A stretch of 64,000 bases of DNA from JABIDZ01 sp964619405 (GTDB lineage Archaea > Iainarchaeota > Iainarchaeia > Iainarchaeales > JAAZKV01), in contig CAZUCF010000004.1 of the NCBI GenBank assembly GCA_964619405.1, forward strand, positions 1 to 64,000. The letters are read 5' to 3'. Positions 1-7,702 of the stretch are shown here, one piece after another (the first letter of the stretch is position 1; every line of letters starts with the position of its first letter). Under the pieces are notes generated by a model, which saw nothing but the letters and a program-made list of their open reading frames with translations, was not told the DNA's origin and did no database searches. Made by a program: the position numbers and the translations under genes.

Positions 1-10
1 TTTTTGTTTT

Positions 11-168
11 TTTTTGTTTTGTTTTTTATTTTTGAATTATTGTTTTTTGTTTTTTGTTTTTTTTTGTTTTGTTTTTTATTTTTGAATTATTGTTTTTTGT
101 TTTTTTTTTTTAATTTTTTGTTTTTTTTGTTTTGTTTTTAATTTTTTGTTTTTTTTGTTTTGTTTTTA
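11..168. repeat. T-rich tandem repeats
   Basis: Two tandem repeat tracts lie upstream of the first gene. A 50-bp unit occurs at 11-60 and 61-110 with a single difference near its end, and a 28-bp unit occurs at 112-139 and 140-167. Both are almost pure T with spaced G residues on the + strand. No gene is visible in 1-270 apart from these repeats and the promoter of the next gene. Confidence 0.85.
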
Positions 169-210
169 ATTAATCTTCTTTTTTCATTTTATTTTTTTTA
201 ACAAATTGTT

Positions 211-239
211 TTTATACTTCTTTTGTTTACTATTTAGAG
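211..239 (+). promoter_or_regulatory. Candidate promoter of the T2SSF gene
   Basis: A TATA-like TTTATACTTC (211-220) is followed by CTATTTAGA (230-238). Very similar elements (TATACTTCTTTT, then CTATTTAGA) precede the pilin-like gene at 4955, which suggests a shared promoter type for the two pilus clusters. The assignment is by pattern only. Confidence 0.5.
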
Positions 240-270
240 ATTAGTTTGTTCATTATTTGAATTGATTGTG

Positions 271-2673
271 ATGGGTAGAAGAAATAATTCAAGTCCGTTT
301 GCTGGTTCTATTGGTAGAATGTACCAGGATATTGCTACTACTGGAACAGATTTTTCTGAGAGTACTGATGGAAAAATTTTGATTGAAAAGAATCATCCTT
401 TTGTTGATTATTGTAAGACGATGGGTAAAAAATTTCCTTCTTTTAGAAAGAACGCAAAGTTTTCTGAGCAACACCAACAAGCAGTGAATTTTCTTGGTTG
501 GAGGTTGAGTGCTGGAGATTTCATGGCTGCTATAAAAGGTTCTTTTGTTACTTATTTGATCCCAATAATAATTTTGATTGTAATAATTTATTTGCTTGGA
601 ATTGGTTTAGAAATAGGTTCTATTAACACGAGTGATTTTGTTGGTGGGCCAATTCTTCTTTCTCTAACCGCTTATGATGAGCAAACAGCATTCATGTTTT
701 TTGCACTTATTTGTTTGATTCTTTTTGGTGTTCTTGGAATGGGTATTTACATGATTTATTCTTTTCCTTTGACGGCAGCAACAGAGGAAAAGAATCGTGC
801 TCTAACATATGTTCCTGAAATGATTGGTTACATGATAATGTCTATGAAACTTGTTCCTAATTTAGAAAAATCAATAGAGTTTTCGGCTAAACATGGTAGG
901 GGTAGGATTGCTACTGAATTCAAAAGACTTATTTGGGATGTTCAAATTGGTGTTCATGAATCAGTTGCAACTGGTTTAGATAATTTGGCTTATCGTTGGG
1001 CAGAATATTCTTCTGAATTAAAAGAAGCTTTAATGAAGATTAGGGCTAGTGTAATGGAGCCAACTGAAGCAAGAAGATACGAGTTATTGGATAAGACAAT
1101 GCTTGAGGTTCTTGGTAGTGTTAAATCAAAAATGGAGGATTATGCTCGTTCTTTAAACCAACCAGCTGTAATGTTATTCTATTTGGGGGTTTTGCTACCC
1201 TTAATATTAATAATAATTCTTCCTGTTGGCTCAGCTTTTTCTGGTAGTCCAATGGCTAACCCAATAATATTGTTTTTGATTTATTGTGTTGGAATACCAA
1301 TAATAGCGTTTTCTTTTGCTAAGAGTGTTGTCAAGAAAAGGCCTCCTACTTACGAGCCACCAATAATAAATGATGATTTTGCTGAGCTCCCAAGAAAATG
1401 GTCTCTTAACGGAAAAATGGATGCAAGGTTTGTTGCAATAATTGTTTTGATTATTGGTGTTACGCTTTCTGGTGCCTTATCAGTTTATGGTTTTCCACCA
1501 AGCTTTTTAATGGTTCAAGACGAGTATGGGGATAGTTTTCAATTAATTGCTCCTGACAAGGATCTTGGAGATATTTTGGTTGAACAAGGTTTGAGTAGAA
1601 CAGAGTTTGGTACTCCTGTAGTTGACTTATTTTTTGTTCAAATTGGTGCTGACATAAAGAATGGTGACTTGTATAAAAAGTTTTTAAACGAGGGCATGGA
1701 TGAAGATGTTGCTTTAAAACAAGCGACAAGAGAGTACTTGGTTCTAACAACTAGTCCTTCAACTGACCCAACAAAGTACTTGTTTTGGACTGGTATAATA
1801 ATAACTCTTGCTTTATTTACTTCAATTCTATTGCATTACAGGAATATTTACAAGAGGAAAGCCCAGTTAAATATAATAAAAATGGAGGACGAGTTCAAAG
1901 AATCAATGTATATTATTGCTTCGAGAATGGGTGAGAACAAGCCGGTTGAAAATGCTTTGAAGAAAGCAAAAGAGTTTTTACCAAACTTGTTGATTAGTAA
2001 CAGGATTTTTGGTAAAACAATTGAGAATATTGAGTTAATGGGCTTGCCATTAGATTCAGCAGTATTTGATCCTATTTATGGTTCAATGAAGGGTATTCCA
2101 TCAAAAGTCCTTACAACAGCAATGCAATTACTTGTTGACTCTGTTTCGCTAGGAGTAGAAGTTGCTTCAAGAACACTAATGTCATTATCATTACAAATGG
2201 AGAACATGGATAAAGTAAATAAATCATTAAAAGATCTTGTTTCTGAAGTTTCTTCTACAATGATGACTATGTCAGTATTTATTGGACCAATAGTTCTTGG
2301 TATAACAGTTGCATTACAAAAAGTTGTTATGATGACTCTTGCTGGTGTTGTTTCTGATCCAGCAATGGATGCTGCTCAACAAATTGATATGGCTGATTTG
2401 GCAGGTGGTTTGGGTAGTAATATTCAAATAAACCAATTATTCCAATTGAATATTGAGGTTTTCCAACAACTCGCAACACCATTAGTATTCTTGTTAATAA
2501 TTGCGGTTTATGTTGCTGAAATAGTTGTAATAATGATTTATTTTACAACAAAAATACAGGAAGATAATGATTTGTTATTCAAAATTAATTTGGCAAAGTA
2601 CTTGCCTATTGCAATGATTATTTTTGCTGTTACTTCGTTTGGTGCAAACCTTGCGATAACAATGTTAATGTAA
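271..2673 (+). CDS. Large double type II secretion system F (TadC/FlaJ-like) membrane protein
   Basis: An 800-residue polytopic membrane protein that fits the archaeal FlaJ/TadC (T2SSF) family, the membrane platform on which pilus or archaellum ATPases act. Hydrophobic segments fall at about residues 95-120, 140-165, 300-325, 335-355, 390-410, 515-535, 670-690, 740-765 and 780-800. Two helical cytoplasmic T2SSF-like regions (about 175-290 and 540-665) lie between them, so it looks like an internal duplication of the usual single unit, as in other long archaeal FlaJ-like proteins. A TTG at 262 would add three residues; the ATG at 271 is preferred. No ATPase gene is adjacent in the window; it may lie upstream, or the distant one at 17860-19281 may serve. 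The pilin-like genes directly downstream support a pilus role. Confidence 0.8.
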   Translation: MGRRNNSSPFAGSIGRMYQDIATTGTDFSESTDGKILIEKNHPFVDYCKTMGKKFPSFRKNAKFSEQHQQAVNFLGWRLSAGDFMAAIKGSFVTYLIPIIILIVIIYLLGIGLEIGSINTSDFVGGPILLSLTAYDEQTAFMFFALICLILFGVLGMGIYMIYSFPLTAATEEKNRALTYVPEMIGYMIMSMKLVPNLEKSIEFSAKHGRGRIATEFKRLIWDVQIGVHESVATGLDNLAYRWAEYSSELKEALMKIRASVMEPTEARRYELLDKTMLEVLGSVKSKMEDYARSLNQPAVMLFYLGVLLPLILIIILPVGSAFSGSPMANPIILFLIYCVGIPIIAFSFAKSVVKKRPPTYEPPIINDDFAELPRKWSLNGKMDARFVAIIVLIIGVTLSGALSVYGFPPSFLMVQDEYGDSFQLIAPDKDLGDILVEQGLSRTEFGTPVVDLFFVQIGADIKNGDLYKKFLNEGMDEDVALKQATREYLVLTTSPSTDPTKYLFWTGIIITLALFTSILLHYRNIYKRKAQLNIIKMEDEFKESMYIIASRMGENKPVENALKKAKEFLPNLLISNRIFGKTIENIELMGLPLDSAVFDPIYGSMKGIPSKVLTTAMQLLVDSVSLGVEVASRTLMSLSLQMENMDKVNKSLKDLVSEVSSTMMTMSVFIGPIVLGITVALQKVVMMTLAGVVSDPAMDAAQQIDMADLAGGLGSNIQINQLFQLNIEVFQQLATPLVFLLIIAVYVAEIVVIMIYFTTKIQEDNDLLFKINLAKYLPIAMIIFAVTSFGANLAITMLM

Positions 2674-2695
2674 ATAGTAATTAATTGTGGTGTAT

Positions 2696-3193
2696 ATGAA
2701 TTTTAAAAAAACTTTTTCGAATAAAAAAAATAGTGTTTTCCAAAAAAAAATATTTGATAATAAGGCACAGAGTGGTACTGTTTTTAGGTTAATGGTTGAC
2801 GCAATAATTGGTTTAGTAATATTAATGATTATTCTTTCTGTTTTAGGTTATTTTGAATCATTGCGGGTTGATATTTCAAGGGCAGAGTTTCTTTCAATAA
2901 TAAAATCTGCTACCGAGTCTCCTGATGGTAGCGTAATTTCTTCTGGAGTACTTGTTTTTGTTAAGGGGACTAGTTTTACTGCTACTCAATTACAATCAAT
3001 AACAAATTATTCTTCTGATTGTTTTGTTTTTGAATCCAACCTTGGTTTTACTGAGATAATGGGTGGTGGTAAAATAATTATGATAAAACAAAACACTGAA
3101 ACAAAAATTCATGTGAAATGTGTTCCTGTTAGCGATGAAAAAAAAATTGAGTGCATAATTTCTTTTGGAAAAAAACTTGAAGAAGGAATATAA
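2696..3193 (+). CDS. Pilin-like protein with class III-type signal
   Basis: A small secreted or membrane-anchored protein of about 165 residues. After a basic N-terminus comes DNKAQSGTVFRLMVDAIIG and a hydrophobic stretch, a pattern typical of archaeal prepilin (class III) signal peptides with likely cleavage before the Q. The mature part is short with two or three cysteines. A GGTG sequence just upstream favours ATG 2696; GTG 2687 or 2690 are alternatives. It follows the T2SSF gene by about 20 bp and is probably in the same transcript. The pilin role is inferred from the signal and context, not from a recognised domain. Confidence 0.65.
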   Translation: MNFKKTFSNKKNSVFQKKIFDNKAQSGTVFRLMVDAIIGLVILMIILSVLGYFESLRVDISRAEFLSIIKSATESPDGSVISSGVLVFVKGTSFTATQLQSITNYSSDCFVFESNLGFTEIMGGGKIIMIKQNTETKIHVKCVPVSDEKKIECIISFGKKLEEGI

Positions 3194-3214
3194 TTTTTTT
3201 AAAGTGATTTAATT

Positions 3215-3325
3215 TTGGGTATTAATGGATTTGCTTTTAGTATTTTTGAATTATTAATTGCTGCAATAGTTGCATTAATGCTTTTGTTTATTATTTTGCC
3301 AATGTTTCTTAATTTGTTTTTTTAA
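3215..3325 (+). CDS. Short pilin-like paralogue, 36 residues, possibly degenerate
   Basis: A short frame from TTG 3215 (or ATT 3212) encodes a peptide containing FAFSIFELLIAAIVALMLLF, closely matching QAFSVFELMIAAIVAIAILF at the start of the next gene (3442). The alignment places ATT 3212 where the neighbour has its ATG. The usual K-G-Q of the class III cleavage site is replaced by N-G-F, and the frame stops just after the hydrophobic segment. It is either a minimal pilin-like peptide or the remnant of a tandem duplicate of the next gene. Confidence 0.5.
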   Translation: MGINGFAFSIFELLIAAIVALMLLFIILPMFLNLFF

Positions 3326-3383
3326 ATTTAGGGCAAACAAATTTATTTGATTAATATGCGCTTTTTACTAGTAAATTAGTTAT

Positions 3384-3437
3384 CTTTAAATACTACTTTA
3401 ATTCTATTATGATTAACATTTTGATTTTTTGAGGTGA
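3384..3437 (+). promoter_or_regulatory. Promoter and strong ribosome binding site of pilin-like gene 3442
   Basis: A TATA-like CTTTAAATA (3384-3392) lies about 50 bp upstream of ATG 3442, and GAGGTGA (3431-3437), an excellent match to the 3' end of archaeal 16S rRNA, sits 4 bases before the start. This gene therefore appears to be leadered, with a short 5' UTR. Confidence 0.55.
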
Positions 3438-3441
3438 TTTA

Positions 3442-3966
3442 ATGTTGAATAATAAGGGACAAGCTTTCAGTGTTTTCGAGTTAATGATTGCTGCGATAGT
3501 TGCTATAGCAATCCTGTTTGTTTTGTTACCAATAGTTTCCAATATTACTACTCCTACTGGTGATGCTAAATCATCGATTGGTAATGTAATATCTTCTCTT
3601 GGTGTTGGTGGAACACAAAGAACTTCTACTTTTCAAATAGGTGCTCTTGAAACAGTTAGAACATCTTATTTTTCAGATAAGGGTGTTGATGAGGATGCTG
3701 TTTGTTTTGATTTAGGAAAATTTTATGACGCTCAATTAACTCTTGGTGATGATGGTGATGATTGTAGGTCTTTCACTAATACGACTAATAGGGCAATAAA
3801 TGCTAAAGCTTTAATTGTGTGCGAGTACGATGCAGACACTTTAGAAGGTACTCTAACATCAATTAATGTTGATTTAACGGGTGAGTCTCCAACTAGTATT
3901 TGGGGTTCGGAAGATGATTATGATGGTTATAACAAGGTTTGTTTTGTTATACTAGAGAAAGCATAA
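3442..3966 (+). CDS. Pilin-like protein with class III signal peptide
   Basis: A 174-residue protein beginning NNKGQAFSVFELMIAAIVAI: basic residue, G, predicted cleavage, Q at +1, a Glu at +7 and a long hydrophobic helix, the hallmark of archaeal type IV pilin-like proteins. The mature region is acidic and holds three cysteines. A strong Shine-Dalgarno and its own TATA box suggest independent expression. A hairpin terminator follows. It belongs to the pilin-like series 2.7-7.6 kb; the exact subunit role (major or minor pilin) cannot be told. Confidence 0.7.
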   Translation: MLNNKGQAFSVFELMIAAIVAIAILFVLLPIVSNITTPTGDAKSSIGNVISSLGVGGTQRTSTFQIGALETVRTSYFSDKGVDEDAVCFDLGKFYDAQLTLGDDGDDCRSFTNTTNRAINAKALIVCEYDADTLEGTLTSINVDLTGESPTSIWGSEDDYDGYNKVCFVILEKA

Positions 3967-3987
3967 TTGTTTGAAATTCGTTTAAAA

Positions 3988-4020
3988 GCTGGTTTAAAAA
4001 AACCAGCAATCTTATTTTTT
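3988..4020 (+). terminator. Hairpin terminator after pilin-like gene 3442
   Basis: GCTGGTT (3988-3994) pairs perfectly with AACCAGC (4001-4007) across a 6-base A-rich loop and is followed within 4 bases by a run of T. This is the form of an intrinsic terminator on the + strand, 21 bases beyond the stop codon at 3964-3966. Confidence 0.65.
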
Positions 4021-4123
4021 CTATTAAAAAATCAAATATTATTTTTTTAAGAATTTTTGTTTTTTAGCATTTTCTTTGTTTTTTAGTAAACTCTTTTTTT
4101 AACAAATTTTTTATTTTTTATCA

Positions 4124-4175
4124 AAATTTTGTTTGAAAATAATATTTCTTTGCAAATTTTGTTTGACAATAATAT
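4124..4175. repeat. 30-bp spaced direct repeat upstream of small membrane protein gene
   Basis: A 22-bp sequence starting AAATTTTGTTTGA occurs at 4124-4145 and again at 4154-4175 with one mismatch. It lies in the otherwise geneless 290-bp interval 3967-4258 and directly precedes a TATA-like AATATTAAATAG. It could be a regulator-binding direct repeat or a small duplication. Confidence 0.5.
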
Positions 4176-4258
4176 TAAATAGTTCTTTGCCCAATAATAT
4201 TTTGTAATAATTTTGGAATTATTTTTTGTTTCAAAATTATTTTTGGTTTAGTGTTTTT

Positions 4259-4420
4259 ATGAGTGCAAGAGAATTGTTTTTTGAAGAAAAAGCTGCTGGG
4301 GATTTTGGCGCTGTTTACATGATTCTTGTTTTTGCTATAGTTGCTCTCGCTTTAGTTCTTGTTGTGAAACCAATGTATCAGAGCGCACAAAAAGCAGTTC
4401 CAAAAGCAGTATCTAATTAG
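4259..4420 (+). CDS. Small single-pass membrane protein
   Basis: A 53-residue protein from ATG 4259: a charged N-terminus (MSARELFFEEKAAGDF), one hydrophobic helix (about residues 19-38) and a short polar tail. It might be a minimal pilin-like protein because it sits among pilin-like genes, but it lacks a clear K-G-Q cleavage motif. An in-frame TTG at 4226 would add 11 residues of poor character. No family is recognised. Confidence 0.55.
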   Translation: MSARELFFEEKAAGDFGAVYMILVFAIVALALVLVVKPMYQSAQKAVPKAVSN

Positions 4421-4453
4421 TTGGAAAAATTATTAAATTATTAGTTTTTTAAA

Positions 4454-4553
4454 NNNNNNNNNNNNNNNNNNNNNNNNNNNNNNNNNNNNNNNNNNNNNNN
4501 NNNNNNNNNNNNNNNNNNNNNNNNNNNNNNNNNNNNNNNNNNNNNNNNNNNNN
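4454..4553. other. Assembly gap (100 N)
   Basis: Exactly 100 N, the usual placeholder for a scaffold gap of unknown size. The flanks are the same low-complexity sequence: ATTAGTTTTTTAAA before the gap and a 24-bp tandem repeat after it, so the break is probably an unresolved repeat array. Confidence 0.98.
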
Positions 4554-4625
4554 TTATTAAGTTTTTAGTTTTTTAAATTATTAAGTTTTTAGTTTTTTAA
4601 ATTATTAAGTTTTTAGTTTTTTAAA
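4554..4625. repeat. 24-bp tandem repeat adjoining the gap
   Basis: Three identical 24-bp units (4554-4577, 4578-4601, 4602-4625) consisting of TTATTAAGTTTTTAG plus TTTTTTAAA. A partial related unit ends immediately before the gap (about 4440-4453). The interval 4626-4927 beyond it is T-rich spacer in which I see no gene. Confidence 0.9.
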
Positions 4626-4924
4626 TTATTAAAATTAGAATTATTTTTTTTGTTTGGTTTAAATTTTTTTATTAATTAATTATTTTTTTGTTAATCTGGT
4701 TTTGTTTGGTTTTATTTTTTTTATTAAGTTTATTTTTACTTTTTGGTTTAATTTAAGTATTTTTTTGTTCGAGTAATTTTGTTTTTTGTTTTAAGTTAAT
4801 TATTTTTTTGTTAATTGTAAGTATTTTTTTATTGGGTTAAGTTTTGTTTTTATCTTCATTTAGTTTTTTTTAATTTTTTTATTGGTTTAATAATATTTTT
4901 TTTGTAATTATTTTTTCACTAAAA

Positions 4925-4952
4925 TTAATATACTTCTTTTACCTATTTAGAA
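4925..4952 (+). promoter_or_regulatory. Candidate promoter of the second pilin-like operon
   Basis: TTAATATACTTC (4925-4935) forms a TATA box about 25 bp before ATG 4955, so the transcript would be leaderless or nearly so. The following CTATTTAGA (4943-4951) repeats the element seen at 230-238 upstream of the first gene. Confidence 0.55.
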
Positions 4953-4954
4953 TT

Positions 4955-5524
4955 ATGTTTTTGAATACAAGAGCCCAAGTTAATTCTCCTTTTGAATTGC
5001 TTGTTGCTATAATAATAATGAGTTTTGTAATAATTATTGGTGCTCAAATGATTGCGAGTGCTAATGACCAAGTTTGTTTGGCTAGTGTTGATAAAGCTAT
5101 GAGTGAGTTTCAATCCAAGTTAGAGGATACTGCTGCGTACAGGACTTCAAACAAGTTTGATTTTAGGCCTGTTACTAATAGTTGTTATAATGAGAATAAA
5201 TCAATAATGAAGATTGAGGCTATAAAAGATAATAGTAAGCGGTGTGGTGCTGTTTGTGGTAGAGCAATTGATTCTTGTTTTATATTTACTTTTAATGCTC
5301 CTGATGTTGCTGGTGGTTTTAAACAAAAGTGTTTGAACTTGCCTGCTTACACGAGTTTTATTAGTGATGGTTCTCTTTGTCCTACTACTGGAGAATTTGA
5401 TGGGTATACTGCGATTGATCCTACTGGTGTTCAAGTAATTATTTATTCTGGAACATATGTTTTGAGGAATATTGCTCCTGCTGGCAAAACATATCCTGAG
5501 ATTTGTACTTATTGGAAGAGATAG
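4955..5524 (+). CDS. Pilin-like protein, cysteine-rich
   Basis: A 189-residue protein opening MFLNTRAQVNSPFELLVAII, a class III-type signal with predicted processing between A and Q, Glu a few residues on, and a hydrophobic helix to about residue 33. The mature domain contains about ten cysteines, suggesting disulfide-stabilised extracellular folding. It is the first of four closely packed genes (4955-7641) all with N-terminal hydrophobic helices. The exact role in the surface structure is not determinable. Confidence 0.65.
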   Translation: MFLNTRAQVNSPFELLVAIIIMSFVIIIGAQMIASANDQVCLASVDKAMSEFQSKLEDTAAYRTSNKFDFRPVTNSCYNENKSIMKIEAIKDNSKRCGAVCGRAIDSCFIFTFNAPDVAGGFKQKCLNLPAYTSFISDGSLCPTTGEFDGYTAIDPTGVQVIIYSGTYVLRNIAPAGKTYPEICTYWKR

Positions 5525-5545
5525 TTTTTGTAGAAAGGTGTTTTT

Positions 5546-6331
5546 ATGTTGGGTTTTATTTTGAGTAAAATGCAAATGCTTCTTTTTGCTACTGGAATAT
5601 TTATTGTCGTTCTAATGTTTTTGAATTTTGTTTCGGGAATGGATTTAAGGAATGTTACTTCTAGTATGCTTGAATTAAATTCTCAAATGATTTCTGGGCA
5701 GTTATCTAGTGAGCATGTTTGTTCTTTTCAAACAGCAACTATTCCAGAATTCTTTAATTATGGTTTAACTAGTAATAGATTGTATTATGAACTAAATTTT
5801 TCCAGGGTTGATTTTGTTGATTATCAAAAATTGATTCTTTCTGTAAACGAATATAATAAAACAAATATTCTTGATGCTAAGAGTGTTAATGTTTTCGGTA
5901 ATATTGTTCTTATTGATCCGAGTTTTATTGCTTCTAGTGATCCTATTACGAGTAGTATGGTTGGGTTAGAAAAAATTTCTCTTTATCCGAGACAAGCATT
6001 AAAAGGGCAGGCTGTTGCACCGCCAAATGCTTTTGTTGCATTAAAAGAAGTTAATGGTGATAATTTGAGTTTGTATGTTATTCCTTGTACTACTCTTGCA
6101 AAATCTTTTACTGATTCTTCTGGGAAAGTTTTTTCTTCAAATAATTGTGAGGAAAATGTTTTGAAGGTTGGTTGTTATTTGTTGAAAAAAGAGAAAGGCA
6201 ATCCTGTTCCAAATGATAAATTAAGTACTTGTTTTTCAATTACAAATGAAATAATACAAGGTTTGGAAGGGACTACTCAATCAAGAAGTTTTTCTTGGAG
6301 TGATTGTTTAAATCACGGGTATGTTAGTTGA
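5546..6331 (+). CDS. Pilin-operon membrane-anchored protein, unknown function
   Basis: A 261-residue protein with a hydrophobic N-terminal helix (about residues 9-30) and a long presumably extracellular domain with several cysteines. There is no convincing K/R-G-Q cleavage motif, so it may remain anchored by the uncleaved helix. An AAAGGTG ribosome binding site precedes ATG 5546. Its place in the middle of the operon suggests a minor pilin-like or assembly component. I do not recognise the domain. Confidence 0.6.
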   Translation: MLGFILSKMQMLLFATGIFIVVLMFLNFVSGMDLRNVTSSMLELNSQMISGQLSSEHVCSFQTATIPEFFNYGLTSNRLYYELNFSRVDFVDYQKLILSVNEYNKTNILDAKSVNVFGNIVLIDPSFIASSDPITSSMVGLEKISLYPRQALKGQAVAPPNAFVALKEVNGDNLSLYVIPCTTLAKSFTDSSGKVFSSNNCEENVLKVGCYLLKKEKGNPVPNDKLSTCFSITNEIIQGLEGTTQSRSFSWSDCLNHGYVS

Positions 6332-6343
6332 TTGGTGAATTAA

Positions 6344-6916
6344 ATGTTTTGTGAAAAAGGTTTTATTGGGGCTATTGGAGATGATTTGCCTTCTTTGATA
6401 CCGATTATTATTGCATTGTTATTATTTTTTACTATTTTTTCAATTACTCTTAATACTTATAATGAAAAAAATGCTCTTTTAAGAAAAAATATTTCTTTAA
6501 TGAATATTTCAAGAGAATTAAAAGGAAACTCATTAATTTATAGTGTTGAACAATTTTCTGCAAATTGTGATAAAATAAAATTTAATAAATATGGTGAAAA
6601 TTTTATGGTTGCTATTTATTCGAACGAAACTATTGCTGAAATGTTTCAAGAGGGGAAAAACTTTTTAGATGATTTCAAAGAAGTTGATCCAGAGTATCCT
6701 GAAGACAATACCAATTTTTTGAAAAGCGGGAATGATTTAATGGTTGAAGAAGCATTTTTTTGTTATTACCAAAAAATTGGTGGGCGCCAAATTAGTGATA
6801 AAAGAATTAGTTATCTTACAAGATTTTACCCTGTTGCTGTTCAAGAAAAAGTTTCTATTGAAGGAATTGATTATTTAATTATTTCTCCTGGAATAATGGT
6901 GATGGTGATTTGGTGA
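6344..6916 (+). CDS. Pilin-operon membrane-anchored protein, unknown function
   Basis: A 190-residue protein with an N-terminal segment EKGFIGAIGDDLPSLIPIII followed by a hydrophobic helix (to about residue 36). The K-G followed by a hydrophobic stretch resembles a class III site but lacks the +1 Gln. The rest is hydrophilic with several aromatic residues. It starts 12 bp after the previous gene and its TGA overlaps the GTG start of the next, which indicates translational coupling. Minor pilin-like role inferred from context only. Confidence 0.6.
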   Translation: MFCEKGFIGAIGDDLPSLIPIIIALLLFFTIFSITLNTYNEKNALLRKNISLMNISRELKGNSLIYSVEQFSANCDKIKFNKYGENFMVAIYSNETIAEMFQEGKNFLDDFKEVDPEYPEDNTNFLKSGNDLMVEEAFFCYYQKIGGRQISDKRISYLTRFYPVAVQEKVSIEGIDYLIISPGIMVMVIW

Positions 6917-7641
6917 ATTGTAAAGGACAAGCTGCTCTAGTTGACTCAATTTTTTTTCTTACAATTGTTTCAATAGTTTGCACTACATTATTTTTTTTTG
7001 CGATAAATTATGGGTTGTCAACAGAATCACAAATAAATTCTTTTTATTCAAAAGATTTTTCTAGTGATTTATTAAAAGTTATTACTTATGTTAGTATTCC
7101 TAGGGATGAACAAACTATTGGTGAATCACAATTAACAGGTATTTTTCAGAGTGATTATTTGCTTGCTTTAATAAAAGAAGATTATTCTGATAAAAGAAAA
7201 ATGTCTCCTTTGACAACAAAAGCAATTGTTAGAACGCTTGATAGTGTTGTAAAACCTTTTGATGCTTCAATAGATTATGCTTTTTTTTTGACGAGCGAGA
7301 GTGATAATGAATATTTGTTTTTGTTGCTTGCTACGCATGAATGTTCAAATTGGGTTGAAAATACATCCGGAAATCTTGTTTGTGATGTTGTTCAAAGAAA
7401 ATATTTTTATTGCGAGCCCACAAACCAAAAAATTTTGGAAGAAAGAATTTTTCCTAAATTAAATAGGGTCGATAATTCAGTTGGGAAAATAACTCTTTCA
7501 GAATCTGAGCGATCCGATTCACAAGGAAGGCCGTTTATTATTGGTTTTAGTGGTTGGATTGTTGTTGATATTCCTGAATTAAAACAAGATTTTTTGTTGA
7601 GTGATAATGATTTTAATTGTGAATTAACTATGCCAAACTAA
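6913..7641 (+). CDS. Pilin-like protein with class III signal peptide
   Basis: A 242-residue protein starting with NCKGQAALVDSIFFLTIVSI, a good class III signal (K-G, predicted cleavage, Q). The start is taken as GTG 6913 because it makes a four-base GTGA overlap with the stop of the preceding gene; TTG 6910 is one codon earlier. The mature part has at least four cysteines. It is the last gene of the second pilin-like operon and ends just before convergent genes on the other strand. Confidence 0.65.
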   Translation: MNCKGQAALVDSIFFLTIVSIVCTTLFFFAINYGLSTESQINSFYSKDFSSDLLKVITYVSIPRDEQTIGESQLTGIFQSDYLLALIKEDYSDKRKMSPLTTKAIVRTLDSVVKPFDASIDYAFFLTSESDNEYLFLLLATHECSNWVENTSGNLVCDVVQRKYFYCEPTNQKILEERIFPKLNRVDNSVGKITLSESERSDSQGRPFIIGFSGWIVVDIPELKQDFLLSDNDFNCELTMPN

Positions 7642-7702
7642 AATAATATTCTAAAATAAGTTTTGTTTTTATTAAATATTTTTTTTATTTTTTTGTTTTG
7701 AA

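Noticed and set aside
1..170. Possible CRISPR array from the regular repeats
   Set aside because: The repeats are directly tandem without unique spacers and are low-complexity T tracts.
4454..4553. N-run as a biological spacer
   Set aside because: Exactly 100 N is a scaffold placeholder and says nothing about real length or content.
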